Source: Pomphorhynchus laevis (Eukaryota; Acanthocephala; Palaeacanthocephala; Echinorhynchida; Pomphorhynchidae). Taken from it: a DNA stretch of 64,000 nt. The position numbers were made by a program, and so were the translations under genes. Shown one piece after another: positions 22,650 through 34,440 of this stretch. Location of the stretch: positions 62,001 through 126,000 of the forward strand of contig WNNJ02000845.1 of assembly GCA_012934845.2 (NCBI GenBank). Reading direction: 5' to 3'. Position 1 is the first letter of the stretch; each line of letters begins with the position of its first letter. The notes under the pieces were generated by a model. That model was given only the letters and a program-made list of their open reading frames with translations, was not told where the DNA came from and ran no database searches.

Positions 22650-24612
22650 TTTGTTATATAACAATTTGTTGTAAAATTATAAATATATGACGCATTTTGG
22701 ATTTCATTACAAGTGATCTCATATATACACTTAACACTACTTGTTTTCATCTTCTTCTTAAAAGTTCCTTAAAATTCAGATAATTTGTTTTCGTAAGGTC
22801 ATACGGTTGACAAGTTTAGGTTCAGTCGCTTTAAACACTTAGTTATGGCATGGTCTTATTTGGTTATTTTAAGGATACGCAAACATTTAGATATTCAGTT
22901 GAGCATGTCGCGGTTTTATCCTTATAAGCTAAAATCAATGGGACTTAAGCTTAAGAGACCACAATCCATGTTGTAGTATATTAAGTAGCAGTTCGTTACG
23001 GGGATTGTTTTCTTGTTAGGATATAAACGCGCGATATGTTAAGATACAGGTCTATTCAGTGGTCATACCTCATGTGGTCATGAGGTTTGTGAATTTCTAA
23101 AAAAACGTTAAAGATAACGGTTTATATTTAAAAGTATAAACCAGTTTTGGCTAGTTTAACCTTAGCAGATAGGAGCAACATAAAATATAGTTTGAAGTAA
23201 AATATTTGCTTCTTTACAGTTAAAGATGCGTAGATGCCCCATCCTTTAAGTGAGATGCTTCAAATTTAGCTTTCTCAAATAAGATAGAGATATAGTCGCA
23301 GGTTGAAGCAAGTTTTAGCTGTCACTGATGATCGCAACTACTGGTGTAGCTTGGTTCACGACTGCTTTGAAATTATTCTCAGAAATAACTTGTAAATATG
23401 TTTTACTTTTATCAAGACAATATAATTTGTTTAATTATATTAATTATTAATTAAAATAATTATTATATTAATTATTTAATTAATTAGTTTAAATTGCTTA
23501 TTAAATTGTTTGTTTATTATGATGATAATTATAATATATAAATAAATAGATTTATAACATATTCTAATATTTATATAAGTATTTAATTCAAATAATTTTG
23601 TTAACTATAAAATTACATTAACTATATTTTAACTATTTACTCAATTTGCCATCGTTTATTTTATATAAAGCAAATTAGATAAAGTTTTTGACACCATATA
23701 GAATGATTGGTCATCCTTACAATGAATATTCTAATTTACTATATTTCATTAGAAATACTAAATTTACTCTGCACGTCTTTGTCGGTAATATAATATGATT
23801 AAGTAAGAAATATGGCATTTATAAAAGATGAAAAATAATATCAGTGGGAGCAATATATTACATCAATGTTTAGCCATTTCACTTTAATGTTGCGAAAAAT
23901 AAGCTGAACCACGATAGTTGATTTTCTTTATGATATCTAAGTTTATAGCTGGCATTTGTTTATCTCTTCTAAATATAATTAAGCAAAAATAAAAATCAAT
24001 TATATTTTTATCTATATTATAAAATCAAAGAAACGATATAATATTTCAAATATTTTAATAAAAGAACCTAGTAATCCTTATGATTTGCTTATTTTTAATT
24101 TATAAATTTAATTGCAATTACAGTAAAAATATTGCCGTCTTCCTCCTGCTTCTTACAATACTTGAACGGAGTTTTGGGAGCTTTTTCAAGGTATTTATAC
24201 CCCGAAACTTTATTACGTGACAACGTGTGGGAAAATAGCTGTGCTCCCGTGCAAAGCATAGTAGAAGACAGTTGATATTGTTATGCTGTATAAACAGTTA
24301 TCAAAGTGAATACTTCAGTTGTTGTCTGAGAGCATTCATATACGACAAGATTTCTGATTAGAAATGCAAGTATAATAGCTTATAGGTAATGATAGCTATA
24401 AGGCTTAGAACAGGATTTAAACTAAAAACTTTCCAAGAAATGAATATATCTGTAGAAAGAAACTCTTTACCCTGCATGAGATTAAGAGAATGCTGACTAT
24501 TGTAAGTAATATAAGTAGCCATGTCAAGATAAAATTTGTTCAATTTGTATCTTTTATAGTTCTGATCAATCAGACAACTTGTTCAGTTGTAGTCTGTTAA
24601 TCAGATCCTATG
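22650..24612. other. AT-rich intergenic stretch
   Basis: No gene recognised. A small palindrome CCTCATGTGGTCATGAGG lies near 23069-23087. The minus ORF at 24358-24543 has no recognised domain. The remainder is unstructured AT-rich DNA as far as I can see. Confidence 0.45.
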
Positions 24613-24840
24613 GTTAGCTCATCTGGTGAAGGAATAATGTACGTGAGAGACAGAAATACTATAGGGAGTGAACAACAAGGTCAAATAGACCCTTACCAGA
24701 TACTGTCTCTCACTACATCAGAAAAAGTTCATTCCTCAAGGGCGTGCGTCTATTTAAGTGCAGGTTGATCTTGTGACCCCAATCTCACTGAGACGCAGTT
24801 TCCTTGATTCGATTACAATTCATTTCCCTTCACCAGAGTA
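24613..24840. repeat. Short terminal-inverted-repeat element
   Basis: TCTGGTGAAGGAA near 24621 faces TTCCCTTCACCAGA near 24823. A second inner pair, TGAGAGACAG and CTGTCTCTCA, lies around 24642 and 24700. GC content is higher than in the flanks. It may be a small MITE-like element. No target duplication is obvious. Confidence 0.5.
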
Positions 24841-24994
24841 AGCTCATAAACAAAAAATATCCCAGCTATATAATATATAAAAAAGAAAACATTTTTACAT
24901 TTTTTAAGATAACAAAAACAATCACTTTATTTTATACTCTTCTTCTTTTTTGTGGTTTATAGCTTGTGTTTGTTCTTATTGTAAGATCACTGTG

Positions 24995-25470
24995 TCCAAG
25001 CCATTATAACTGGAGGTGTAAGGTGCCATAGGGAAAGGCCTGTTGAGGTCCAATCCCACCCGCCTGGCAAATTCCGCTTCCACCCCAGTTACACGAAGTA
25101 ACTGAGGCGCCACGGTTTGCCAGCCGTGAGTAACGGTCATATGGATCGTTACCACACGGTGGAGGAATATTTAAAACCACTCTTCGCCACATAGGAGTTG
25201 ATTTCGTCCTCCGGCATGGCCTGCAGCCTGCTAGGTACGCTGCAAGTTCGTGCGGATCTCTGGGCTTGGCCCGGGAGTTCGCAATTGCCGATTCGATCCT
25301 CGGGAGCATTTCTCTTATCTCCTAGGCGTTAAATTCGTTGGCTGCAGCAGGAGTCATTAAGATGTCTTGGCTGATGTTCCGTTGGTTTTGCAAGTCGTGT
25401 ACTTGACGCTCCAATCTGTTGAACGTCTGCATCATCTGCGATAAACGCTAATAAATAAAAGTTGGAGCTT
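24995..25470 (-). other. GC-rich island, possible degraded coding fragment
   Basis: The base composition is sharply different from the flanks. The minus strand carries a 101-codon ORF (25004-25309, MLPRIESAIANSRAKPRDPH...), and another frame also stays open in places (GWQTVAPQLLRVTGVEAEFA). I recognise no domain. It may be a fragment of a retroelement ORF1 or a decayed gene brought in by an element. Confidence 0.4.
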
Positions 25471-26430
25471 AAATTGGATTAATATCCTTGACATTTCTAT
25501 ATACCTATTTATTTATTATTATTTGATCATTAATAGTGAATGTGACTTAAAATTATTTTCCAGGTATTTCATATTTAAGTTTAAATTCCATAATTTATAA
25601 TTCAATTTTTTTGAGTTTGCTAATATTGAGGACAGTTGAAATTTGTTTTCAAATTGTACAATATTTTTTAACTTTCAATCTATTGATTTTATTTTAAAAG
25701 ACATATTATGCATCTCCATTTATTTTTCATCATCTTAGGCCTCTGTAAATATTTCGCTGTTTTCGTCTTCATTATTAGTTATTTCATAAAATTGCTCCGA
25801 ATCATTAAGTTCGTTTGACAAGAAGGACTGATCTGACCATCGTGTATTTAGTCAATGTTTGAATCTTATTTTCTCGCTAAATGAATCCAAAAGATTCGTA
25901 ACCAAATAGTTTAATATTTTAGCTTAAGGTACACATGTGAAATTTAATTCATTTAATATAAATTTGATAAAGGTTAACAGTGAACTTTAACTTTTGAGAC
26001 CGATAATGAACAACATTGACTAAGTTCATTATAACAAATATAATTTAAAATAAGTTTCAAAATCATTTTTTGAAGTCGACAATTATTAGCTTCATTGTTA
26101 ATAACTGATAATCAGTTTCAATTATAGATCATTTATTAAAAATGTTTTGACTATCATTTACGATAAATAAAATTAATAAATAACATTTATAAGGAATAAA
26201 GGAATTTATGAACTTTGTACATATATACCATACAAGTTCAAGATTATTCAAAGAACCGTTACAAATTCTGAAAAATAAAGATTATATAGATTTACTGGAA
26301 CAAAAAAGAAAATATTTTTTATTTTAAAAAATGCAATATTTCGATAGCTCATAATAATAAGGATTTCTTAATAAAATAAAACGCAAATGGTCATTATAGA
26401 AAATAAAGAATCAATTAGAAACATTTAACT
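25470..26430. other. AT-rich stretch with nothing recognised
   Basis: No ORF of note, no repeat structure and no named element were seen. Confidence 0.45.
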
Positions 26431-26439
26431 GTAGACTAA

Positions 26440-26535
26440 TGTTGTTAGTCTTCACATCTTCATGGCCCTAGGTCTAGTGGGATCTGAGCCCTTCAACTAA
26501 TCCAACACGCTACCTTCCGAATGAACCACCCGGGG
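26440..26535 (-). other. tRNA-like segment in LINE 3' region or SINE fragment
   Basis: On the minus strand GGAAGGTAGCGTGTTGGATT is followed by GGGCTCAGATCCCACT, resembling the A-box/anticodon arm and B-box of a tRNA-derived SINE. The acceptor stem does not close, so it is not called a tRNA gene. A run of C (26542-26549) is adjacent. Confidence 0.3.
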
Positions 26536-26754
26536 TCTTTCACCCCCCCCAAAGAATCTAATCGAGGAAACTATGCTGGGTAAACAAGAGACAAGGAGCT
26601 TAAGAAACCTTAGCATTTGCTCCGGAGAAAGTCCTCTTGAAAAGAAGATTAATCACTAGATAGCCCAAGTACCCCAGAGGCGCACTTGGGTTTTCCTATT
26701 CAATGACAGATGCTGAGTCCGTTTCAGGGCTCACCCAGCTTTCTTCAGAATACG

Positions 26755-27608
26755 TCAAGGTCTATCCAGGTCAGCTTTCGCCGACCAATTTACCGTAACG
26801 GTGAACCCCATGTATTTTATTTGACTCGAGAAGATAGGGAGTGGTTGAGGTTGCAAAATGGATAAGAGTGCAGAGAGTGCTAATCTTTTAAGTTTCTTTT
26901 TGATGGCAAGGGCGCCATGAAAGACTGCCACCTGCGATTTAGAGGAGTTTAAAATAAGATCGGATGGGGGTAACTGATCTTTTAATCTTAAAAGTAAACG
27001 GCTGATGTCCGAGACTATATCTTTGCTCCTGCATCTAGAGAACAGGGCTGTGGTGTCATCAGCGTATACCACTAGACGTTGTTCGCGTTTAAATATTTTA
27101 AAGAGTTCAATGGAAACAGCAAGAAACAATGTAGGAGAAAGAGGTGATCCTTGTTGCACATCCGTAATAGAGTAGAACTGATGCGCACCAGGGTCGTCCA
27201 CATAATAGAATCGCTTGGTGTACAGCAGTATCTCCACACTGTTAACAATTCTCGCAGGCAACCCAAGGGACCTGAGAGAAGAGATAACAAAGGAATGAAA
27301 ATGCGGTCATATGCAGCAGAAAAATCAAAGAAAACAGCCACAGCAAGTTGATGACTATTCTCCTGACAGAACTGATGCACTTCACCTACAGCTGAATGGA
27401 CCGAATTACGGCTACTTAAATGGTCGCCGATTTTACGCGCAAGCGCTTTCTCGTAATTGGAGATGGGGGAGTTTTGAATAGAAATGGGCCGCAAGTCTTT
27501 AGGACAGGAAACCGGATTTATTTTCCGGCTAATGTTAATGCCGGCCACATCGGAAGGGGTGGCTAATAGCATTGTGACGGCCACTTCACTTCTTTGTTCG
27601 GCTGTCAA
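26755..27608 (-). pseudogene. LINE reverse transcriptase (copy 2)
   Basis: Two overlapping minus frames give one RT. The upstream frame (27608-27072) holds CPKDLRPISIQNSPISNYEK, motif A AVAVFFDFSAAYDRIF, and the segment before motif B. The downstream frame (27261-26755) holds QQGSPLSPTLFLAVSIELF (motif B), the catalytic LVVYADDTTALF (motif C) and LNSSKSQVAVFHG with IKYMGFTVT (motif D/thumb). The shift between frames lies near 27100-27260. Both catalytic aspartates of YADD are present. It ends without an obvious RNase H domain. Confidence 0.83.
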
Positions 27609-27810
27609 AAGCTGACAGACACGAGAAGAAAGTGGAGCGTTGGATTTGGAGGTTCCCGGGAGGGCCCCTAAAAGTTAAGGATATCTGTGACAGATAGGTC
27701 CCTGATCCTGAAGTCCCCCAAGGCGGGATTGGCAGAGGAGATTGAGTGGCTTCATAATTATGTAGGGATAGCGACTTATCTAAAACTATATCAATACCTC
27801 TACTACTAAT

Positions 27811-28203
27811 TCAACCCAATGCTCTATCCTTCCAACAGAAAAATTTCTCCTTTTTGACTATCTTCCAAAAGGAAGACTGAGCTGGATTAAGGGAATCAAT
27901 GCTTGCTCTATCCTTCCCCACTTGGAATCTATACCTAGTGCTCCAATATTCATTCGAGAGAGCTTGTCTGACAGAAATAGAGAGATTAGGGATACGCAGC
28001 ATATAAGCTAAGGTCTTGAGTTTTGTCGGAGTGGGACTGTAAATACGACTTTTATAAGTAGTCGAGAGCAACGCGGTAGCTTGTGAAGAGAGGTAGGAAT
28101 TAAATTCGGTCATACTCTCGTTTCCAAATCGGGGGAAGCGTTGGATAGCTGCCTGAAATAAAGCCACTATGATGGGGTCAACGTGGAATCTCATTCGAAG
28201 CAA
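27811..28203 (-). pseudogene. LINE endonuclease-RT linker region
   Basis: A 130-codon open stretch (MLRMRFHVDPIIVALFQAAI...) between the nuclease and RT of the jockey-like LINE. It is rich in basic and aromatic residues (QSSFWKIVKKEKFFCWKDRA), as in the linker of this class of element. It has no independent function. Confidence 0.65.
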
Positions 28204-28209
28204 CGTATC

Positions 28210-28833
28210 TTCGTCTATCCGCTAACGAATTAGCTCATGAGAGGTGGGCAGATGTTTGCGCGACTGCTACATGCTGAGGGGTTTCAACAACCACCTCGTA
28301 TAAACCAGTAGTATGTCGAGGAGAGAGTTCGTTGTTTTCAATGTAAGGTGTTTGTCGGTGGGATGTGAATAAGATAGTCGTTCCTGGCTCTGCGGAGTGC
28401 TGCATTAATCCAACGACCAGTTATTTCGTTGAAATCACTGAGTACCATGTCGTAGCCACTATACAAAATCCTATCCAGGAGATCACGGTTTTTGTGTTTC
28501 TCACATGTACGGATGTAGATATTGGCTAGACTGAGGCGTTTACCGTTTTTATATAGTGATATAATTAAACAAGACGGCTGGACAAGAGTAGTTTAGCAGG
28601 AGGGAGGATCTTATAGAGCTTTTAACTATGGTTAGAAGACCTTGAAATGAAAATGAGTAAGGCGGGTTTATGTACGGATTCTAGTGGGAACGAATAATCT
28701 TAGGGATGAATTGATTAATATCCTGGGGAAGACGGATAGTCCGCGTCCCCTGAAGGACTATAAGATATGCATCTCTACCGGAGAGAAGTCTAAGGGCAAT
28801 AGCACCTCCCGAATTCCACTGAAGGATATTCAT
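28210..28833 (-). pseudogene. LINE APE-type endonuclease (copy 2), degraded
   Basis: The minus strand from 28833 opens MNILQWNSGGAIALRLLSGR, then AYLIVLQGTRT, the usual start of an APE-like nuclease (asparagine in QWNS; the LQET block here reads LQGT, so the catalytic glutamate is lost). The remainder is broken by several frameshifts but aligns with 16615-16998 in copy 1. Confidence 0.7.
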
Positions 28834-28984
28834 TGAAAAAGCTCACGAGTACTTTGCATTGTGTTATATTAGCTGGGTAAGATTGCCTTACCAAGACAGA
28901 GCCAGGTGCGGAAAAGTGGCCCTTTCCACCACATGCCCCAACTAGGGAAGACACTTGCCAGCGGGGATTGTCTTCATTCCCATG

Positions 28985-30117
28985 AATGTCTCAACTTTAC
29001 CGGTCTTTGATTTGATCAACTTACCGATCTTCACTGGAAGAACCGTGTGTGTTGATGCACCTCGTTTTTTGATTCGGCAACTGCCGCAGAAGCTGAAATT
29101 TCCGGGGCCTTGAACAATACAGCCAGCTGCCTAGCAATAAGAAGTTCCATTTGCTTCAGTGTTGATTGCTTGTTGGTGTTGAGAAGTCTTATGATATCTC
29201 TGTCTGTCATCCTATCAGCAAAATCCCCAACACTCAAAGAATCGACCTTTTTCAGGCAGCAGGAGCAGTGTCGTGAACAATATTGTTTAAAGTCAGCACA
29301 TTTCCTCGACCAGGTCGGATGTACTCCACCACAATTGGAGCACTTTGATGGAGAAGAGCATTTTCCGACAGCTTGCTGGCAATTTGTCGAACCGCAAATA
29401 CCAACGAATTTTTCTTGTCACATCCAGAGCACAAGTGGCCCCATTTATGACACGACTTGCAGTGTGGATAAGTTACGTTAGTAGTGCTAACGTGTATAAA
29501 CTCTAAGTTATACCCTAGAAAGGGATTAAAGGCATCTTTTGATAGAGTCTCAGCTGAATCAATTGAGGACGAAACGAAAGTGATCGGGAGAGGAAGACCA
29601 TTCCTCCCCATCACAGACCTAAAGTTTGTAACTTTAAATAATTTTTCCAAGGACTCTATGTCTTTCTCCTCCAAGTGGGAGAAAGGTTAGAGATCTTAAG
29701 GGATGCTTGAATAGGTTCGATAAGTATTTTGCCAAGGTGTGATAATTCATTGTTGAAATAAGCTTCATATTACTTCGCCAAGTCCCTCAAAACGAAGGAA
29801 ATTTTAATCTCTGCTTCATAGAATCTTGCAAAATTAAACAGAACTCTGTTATTGTATTTTTCTGCAAATTTACGAAGAAAAATGTTGAAAAGATTATGAC
29901 TCTCTAACGGTACAGATAACTTTATGATCAACAGATTTTTTAGTTTAGGAATAGGGGGAAGTTCACCTATTACTTATTTTGCAGCGGAAGGTAATAACGC
30001 ACTTACTTCGACTATATTATTAGAAGTTACCTTGATTTTGCTTGCATTATCAGCGATTTTTGCTTGAAATTGCATACGTGATTGTTTGGTAGCTCCGATA
30101 CTTCACTTTTCACCATG
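28985..30117 (-). pseudogene. LINE ORF1 with CCHC zinc knuckle
   Basis: Minus-strand ORF1 remains. The probable start is at 30117 (MVKSEVSELPNNHVCNFKQK), followed by stops. The open stretch 29674-29252 contains CKSCHKWGHLCSGC, a C-x2-C-x4-H-x4-C gag-type knuckle. The open stretch 29237-29031 follows in another frame. Nucleic-acid-binding ORF1 proteins of this kind occur in jockey, I and R1 elements. Confidence 0.7.
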
Positions 30118-30416
30118 GAAAATTTTGTCCCGATAGCTCCTTCTACCATCAGGATTAAAATTAAATGCTCACAAGATTTTGATTTTTAACATTTATGTAA
30201 AAAATACAAGCATTGATGTGCCCCGCATTTCTACTTAAAAAGAAAAAGAAAATACCGAAAAACAAAACATGCATACAACAAAATTGAACATCACACATTT
30301 TTAAAACACAATAAAGAAAAAAATCAAAACAAAATCATAAAACAAGTGATAAAAATATACGAATTGAATAATTAAAATAGTGTAATATTAGAATAATTAA
30401 TTTTAATTTAATTTAA

Positions 30417-31290
30417 GATTGAAATCAGGTTTATTATTAAGCATTAAATAAGGTTCTTTATGGATAAAATACGCTTTTTGAATAATGCGAGATATCAAGA
30501 TACGTCCCTTTACGTACATTATAATTATGCTGTTCAATACATTTAATCAAACCTTGACCGGTTTGACAAACATATACCTGTTCGCATTCTTTACAAGGTA
30601 TTTTATAAACAATGGCATCTTTGTTAAAATACGCTTTACGCTTAAATAAGTTGTAAAGCTTAGGCAACTTTCTGTTAAAAATGTGCACTTTGTTAACACG
30701 ACTATTTTTATGTTATTAAACTTTGAAAAAACTGAATTCCACTTGTTACTAACAAAAGGTGTTCCTATATGATATAGTCTTTTCTCAGAACCAAAAACTT
30801 TATTTCTAGTAGCCAAAGATTTAAACTTAGCCTTCTTAATAGCTCAAATTGAAAAACAACTTTTTAGTAAACTATGTGCAATAGCCATTTCTTTTTCACA
30901 AAATAAATGATAGTTAGAACATATTAGTCTGTAATGTAGGTAATGTGACATAGGAAAGAAAATCAGTCATTTAGTTCGAACATTTGAGGTCCACGAAACT
31001 ATATCAGACCATATACCAACTTTTTGATAGATACCTGTTTGAAGTATAGAAAAATCAACCAATTTATCCAAGACATCAAGAAAATGTATACCCATTTCAG
31101 TTTAAGGGGAAATGTACTACTGAATTGGAGAATCCTTAGAATTTAGCTTATGGGTAATGAACTCCTGTGTAACGCCACTCTGAGCAATAAAACATACGTC
31201 GTCAACATAACGAAACTATCTGACAACTCCATCGATAAGATAGACAAAGGAATTTTCCCAACTCCTCATTTTTATTTTTTCAAAAGAAAA
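30417..31290 (-). pseudogene. Penelope-type PLE with C-terminal GIY-YIG, degraded
   Basis: Reading the minus strand from 31290 gives RSWENSFVYLIDGVV and then FRYVDDVCFIAQ (RT motif C). Further on come a thumb-like stretch and, at 30816-30458, KRLYHIGTPFVSNKWNSVF. The endonuclease follows: AIVYKIPCKECEQVYVCQTG with IEQHNYNVRKG, the GIY-YIG core in which the usual glycine of YIGQTG is changed (YVCQTG). The nuclease follows the RT here, the classical Penelope order and the opposite of copy 1 at 20105. Several frame breaks are present. Confidence 0.75.
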
Positions 31291-31355
31291 ATGAGGAATT
31301 ATCTTTATAATTATAAAATATAATTATACTCACGCAAACTGCATGTTGTTAAAAT

Positions 31356-32395
31356 GAATAAATTTTCAGAATACAAATACGTACGATTTTAGTACGCTTT
31401 ATACAAATCTAGATTTAGTAGATATTAAAGAAGCGTTAGAAAAATTATTAATCTTATATTCGGAAAAAGATATACATATATTTATAACTATAACGCAAAA
31501 ATAAGCAAACAAATTTATCCAGGTAGCCTCATTCTTAATAAAACTAATAGTAATGATATAGAAAGTATATATCTAGATATGAACATTAAATTAACATTAA
31601 TTAAATATCTTGATCAATCAAAATTATTTAAAAGTAGGGACATCTATATTTAGACAAATAAAATGTGCTAAAATGGGAGGTAATAGTAGCCCAATTATAG
31701 CTGACTTATTTTTAAGCTTTATAGAATATGAATTTGTTCATAACTGTAACAAAATCTAAATTATATAAAGATATTAAATATATGTTTCGATATATTAATA
31801 ATATTTGTGTATTAAACTCTAATACTTTTTTTAATAAGTAAACATATTTATCCAGGTAGCCTTATTCTTAATAAAACCAATATTAGTGATAAAGAAGGTG
31901 TATATCAATACACCTTCTTTGATGTAAATTTACATCAATTAAAACTACATTATATCGTAAAGATGACATATAAAAATTTACAAGCAAGGTATAAAGAAGG
32001 TATATATCTCGATATAAACATAAAATTAGCATCAATTAAAACTACTTTAAAATAGTAAAATATATAAATCAACACAATAATATTAAAAATAAATTTGAAA
32101 TAATTAGCGAAAAAATTTTATGGATGGATAATAAATTATATACTTTGTATTAGAATAAGATACACCAGATATTTCATCAGAGAAAATAAGTCATTAGCAT
32201 GTATTTGGTTCCGCTGCTATATTTGGTCGAAGAATAGTGGCCGAAACCTGATAACATAGCAGTTCCTCCTGATTACCTATAATTACTATATTCATTTACC
32301 TATATTCATTTTCTTATTACCTATATTCATTTTCTTATTTTAAGTTGATATGTTATATAAAATCTTATAACAATTATTTATAGTTATTTAAAAAA
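31356..32395 (+). mobile_element. PLE copy 2 (Naiad-type family), polymerase remnant and tail
   Basis: At 31356-31470 the sequence matches RT motif A of copy 1 (ACGATTTTAGTACGCTTTAT). 31500-32100 holds shuffled, partly duplicated pieces of motifs B, C and D; for example the segment encoding the IYLDMN block appears three times (31560, 31885, 31990). 32105-32395 is the 3' tail (GGATGGATAATAAATTATAT onward). The tail is interrupted by the LINE at about 32400 and resumes at 38950. Confidence 0.75.
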
Positions 32396-32467
32396 AAGGA
32401 TTTATTTTAACGTGGCAAATGCGTGCCAGCGCACGCTTACATGACCACAACAAAACAAAACTGTAAA

Positions 32468-34435
32468 TCAGGTGTCGAGAAGGTGTGAACGAAGGAGGTG
32501 TTTGAATGTGATAAAGGAGGGGGCGCGGCGGACGTCGAGAGGGAGTTGATTCCATGCGAGTGAGGCGGCGACGAGGAAGGATCGGAGACCGTAGTTGTTA
32601 GAGTAATTAGGAACGTGGAGTAAGAGGGTATGACGGGAACGCAGCGATAGTGAGGTGGAGCGAGTGTCGTCTAAGAAAGGAAGGTTGATGAACGATGGGG
32701 AGCCGACAGCGATGAGACGAAAAGTAACAAGAAGAAGGCGGAGTTTGATGCAGATGTGGATGGTGGGCCAGGAGAGTTGGGCAAAATATGTGGATGTGTG
32801 GTCGAAGCGACGGAGACGAAAGAGCACTCGAACGGCGGTGTTGATTATTCGTTGTAGGGGTAGGATGATGGATTTTGGAGAATTGGCGAAAAGGCTAAGG
32901 CAGTAGTCGATTTTAGGGAAAAGAAGCGATGAAAGAAGAGACATACAAGAACGGAAGTCGATAAGGGGGCGGATACGACGGATGTCACGAAGAATTAAGT
33001 TAGACGAGCGGACCTTGTCACGGACGAAGGGTTTAAGGGAAAGGTGATCATCGAAATGGAAGCCTAAGAAAGTGAGATTGTGGACTATAGGGATGATCGA
33101 TGAGGCAAAAGATACAATGGGAGGAGATATGCTTGGTTTACATGGAAGGATCCACATTATTTTGGACTTTTCGGGGTTTAGAACGAGATGGAGATTGGAG
33201 AGACGTTTGTAGATAGAAGAAAGACAGTTGGAGGCAGAAATGCCGAAATCGTGTATGTTTTGTGCTTGTGCATGAGCATAGATTAGAATGTCATCGGCGT
33301 ATTGAATGACGTTAAAGGAGTAAGGTTTGATAAATGGAGAGAGATCGCCAAGCAAAAGAGAGAAAAGCAGGGGACCTAGGACTAAACCTTGTGGAACCCC
33401 GCAAAAAATAGGGATTGGAGGAGAAGATGATGAATTAGAACAGACGCGAAAGGAAAGGTCGGATAGATATGAGGCGAACCAAGCTACGGAGGAGGAAGAA
33501 AAGCCGTAATCATAACGAAGGCGAGAAAGGAGGACGGAGTGGTCGGCAATGTCGAATGCGGAGGAGAGGTCGAGGGAGATGAGAACACTATATAGAGCCT
33601 TGTCTCGAGAAATGAGTAAGTCGTTGTACACTTTTATGCATGCGATTTATGTCGAGTGATTAGAGCGGAAAGCGGATTGGAATGGAGGGTACAGATTGGA
33701 TGAGGAGAGATAAGCGTTGATTGGTATTAAGATGAGGCGTTCTAAGAGCTTTGAAAGAGTAGGGAGTAGTGAAATGGGGCGATAGCTAGAAGGAAGGGAG
33801 GGGTCGAGCGATTGTTTCTTAAGGAGGGGACGAACGATTGCGGATTTCCAGTGTGAAGGGAAGATACGACTGCGGATGGACGAGTTAAACAAGGTTGTGA
33901 TAAATGGGGATATCGATGAGCATATAGATTTTAATATGTGGGTAGGCAGGGGATCGGCAGGTGAGGTTTTGTTGGGCAAGGACATGAGGACAGATGATAC
34001 TTCTGTAGGTGATACAGGGAGAAGATGAAAGAGTTCCGGAAGGATGAGAGTAGACTGGGCAAAGTGGGATAGGATGGAGACCGGGGTGTGAGAGAGCAGT
34101 GAGGATACTTTAGTCTGGAGAAATGACTAATAATCATTAGCATTGATGTTGCAAGGCGTAGAGGAACGAGCCAGGATTGAGTTAAAAGTATGCCAGAGAG
34201 TCTTAGCGTTGAATGAAGTGATGATTTTATGCTGCCAGAAGGAGTTGCATTTGGTACGTAGTAGGTGGAGATGAGACCGGCGAAGAGCAAGATAGGAATC
34301 ACGGAAAGACGGAGTGATCGAGCGGAAATCGCGTCTGAGAGAGCGGTGATAGACTCGAAAAGCATGGCGGAGTCGACGCTTTGAGAGTAGGCATTGGATG
34401 TCTAACCATGGGGCACGGTGCAATCGACGGTGTGG
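32468..34435 (-). pseudogene. LINE ORF2, linker and reverse transcriptase
   Basis: One continuous minus frame interrupted by two stops (34127-34129 and 33647-33649). The linker starts LHRAPWLDIQCLLSKRRLRH. The RT contains SSYRPISLLPTLSKLLERLI, motif A SLDLSSAFDIADHSVL, motif B IFCGVPQGLVLGPLLFSLLL, the catalytic FNVIQYADDILIYAHA, motif D LVLNPEKSKIM and LTFLGFHFDD. The C-terminal region (WPTIHICIKLRLLLVTFRLI... SLAWNQLPLDVR) matches the end of CR1/L2-type proteins. Both YADD aspartates remain. Two stops and one insertion suggest a fairly young corpse. Confidence 0.88.
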
Positions 34436-34440
34436 GTGAG

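Larger units (their letters stand above)
20105..22650 (+). mobile_element. Penelope-like element (Naiad-type arrangement), copy 1
   Basis: Contains the last codons of a GIY-YIG domain segment (about 20110-20154, by likeness to 52187-52230 minus), then the polymerase (20155-22263), then the 3' tail found at many other sites in this window (22262-22650). The tail carries CCGCTGCTATG facing CATAGCAG, able to form an 8-bp stem, and CTGATGACC. The 5' end is truncated within the endonuclease. Relatives in the window are 31356-32395, 51690-52640, 57880-57985 and 63605-64000. Confidence 0.8.
26440..30180 (-). mobile_element. Jockey-like LINE, copy 2, near full length
   Basis: Minus-strand non-LTR retrotransposon with ORF1 (about 30117 down to 28985), APE-type endonuclease (28833 down to about 28210), linker (28203-27811) and RT (27608-26755). 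Its 3' region (26440-26750) is GC-richer and includes a tRNA-like stretch. Its base composition is less AT-rich than the flanks, suggesting fairly recent arrival. Reading frames are broken in several places. Relatives are 15684-17350 and 50575-50815. The clade assignment (jockey/I/R1 group) rests on the CCHC ORF1 plus APE-RT layout and is tentative. Confidence 0.8.

Noticed and set aside
26440-26535. tRNA gene on the minus strand
   Set aside because: A- and B-box-like parts are present, but the acceptor and T stems do not pair convincingly. Treated as a SINE-like or LINE 3' segment.
32655-32906. Arginine-rich forward ORF (and similar ones at 33327 and 38392)
   Set aside because: These are antisense shadows of the minus-strand LINE ORFs.
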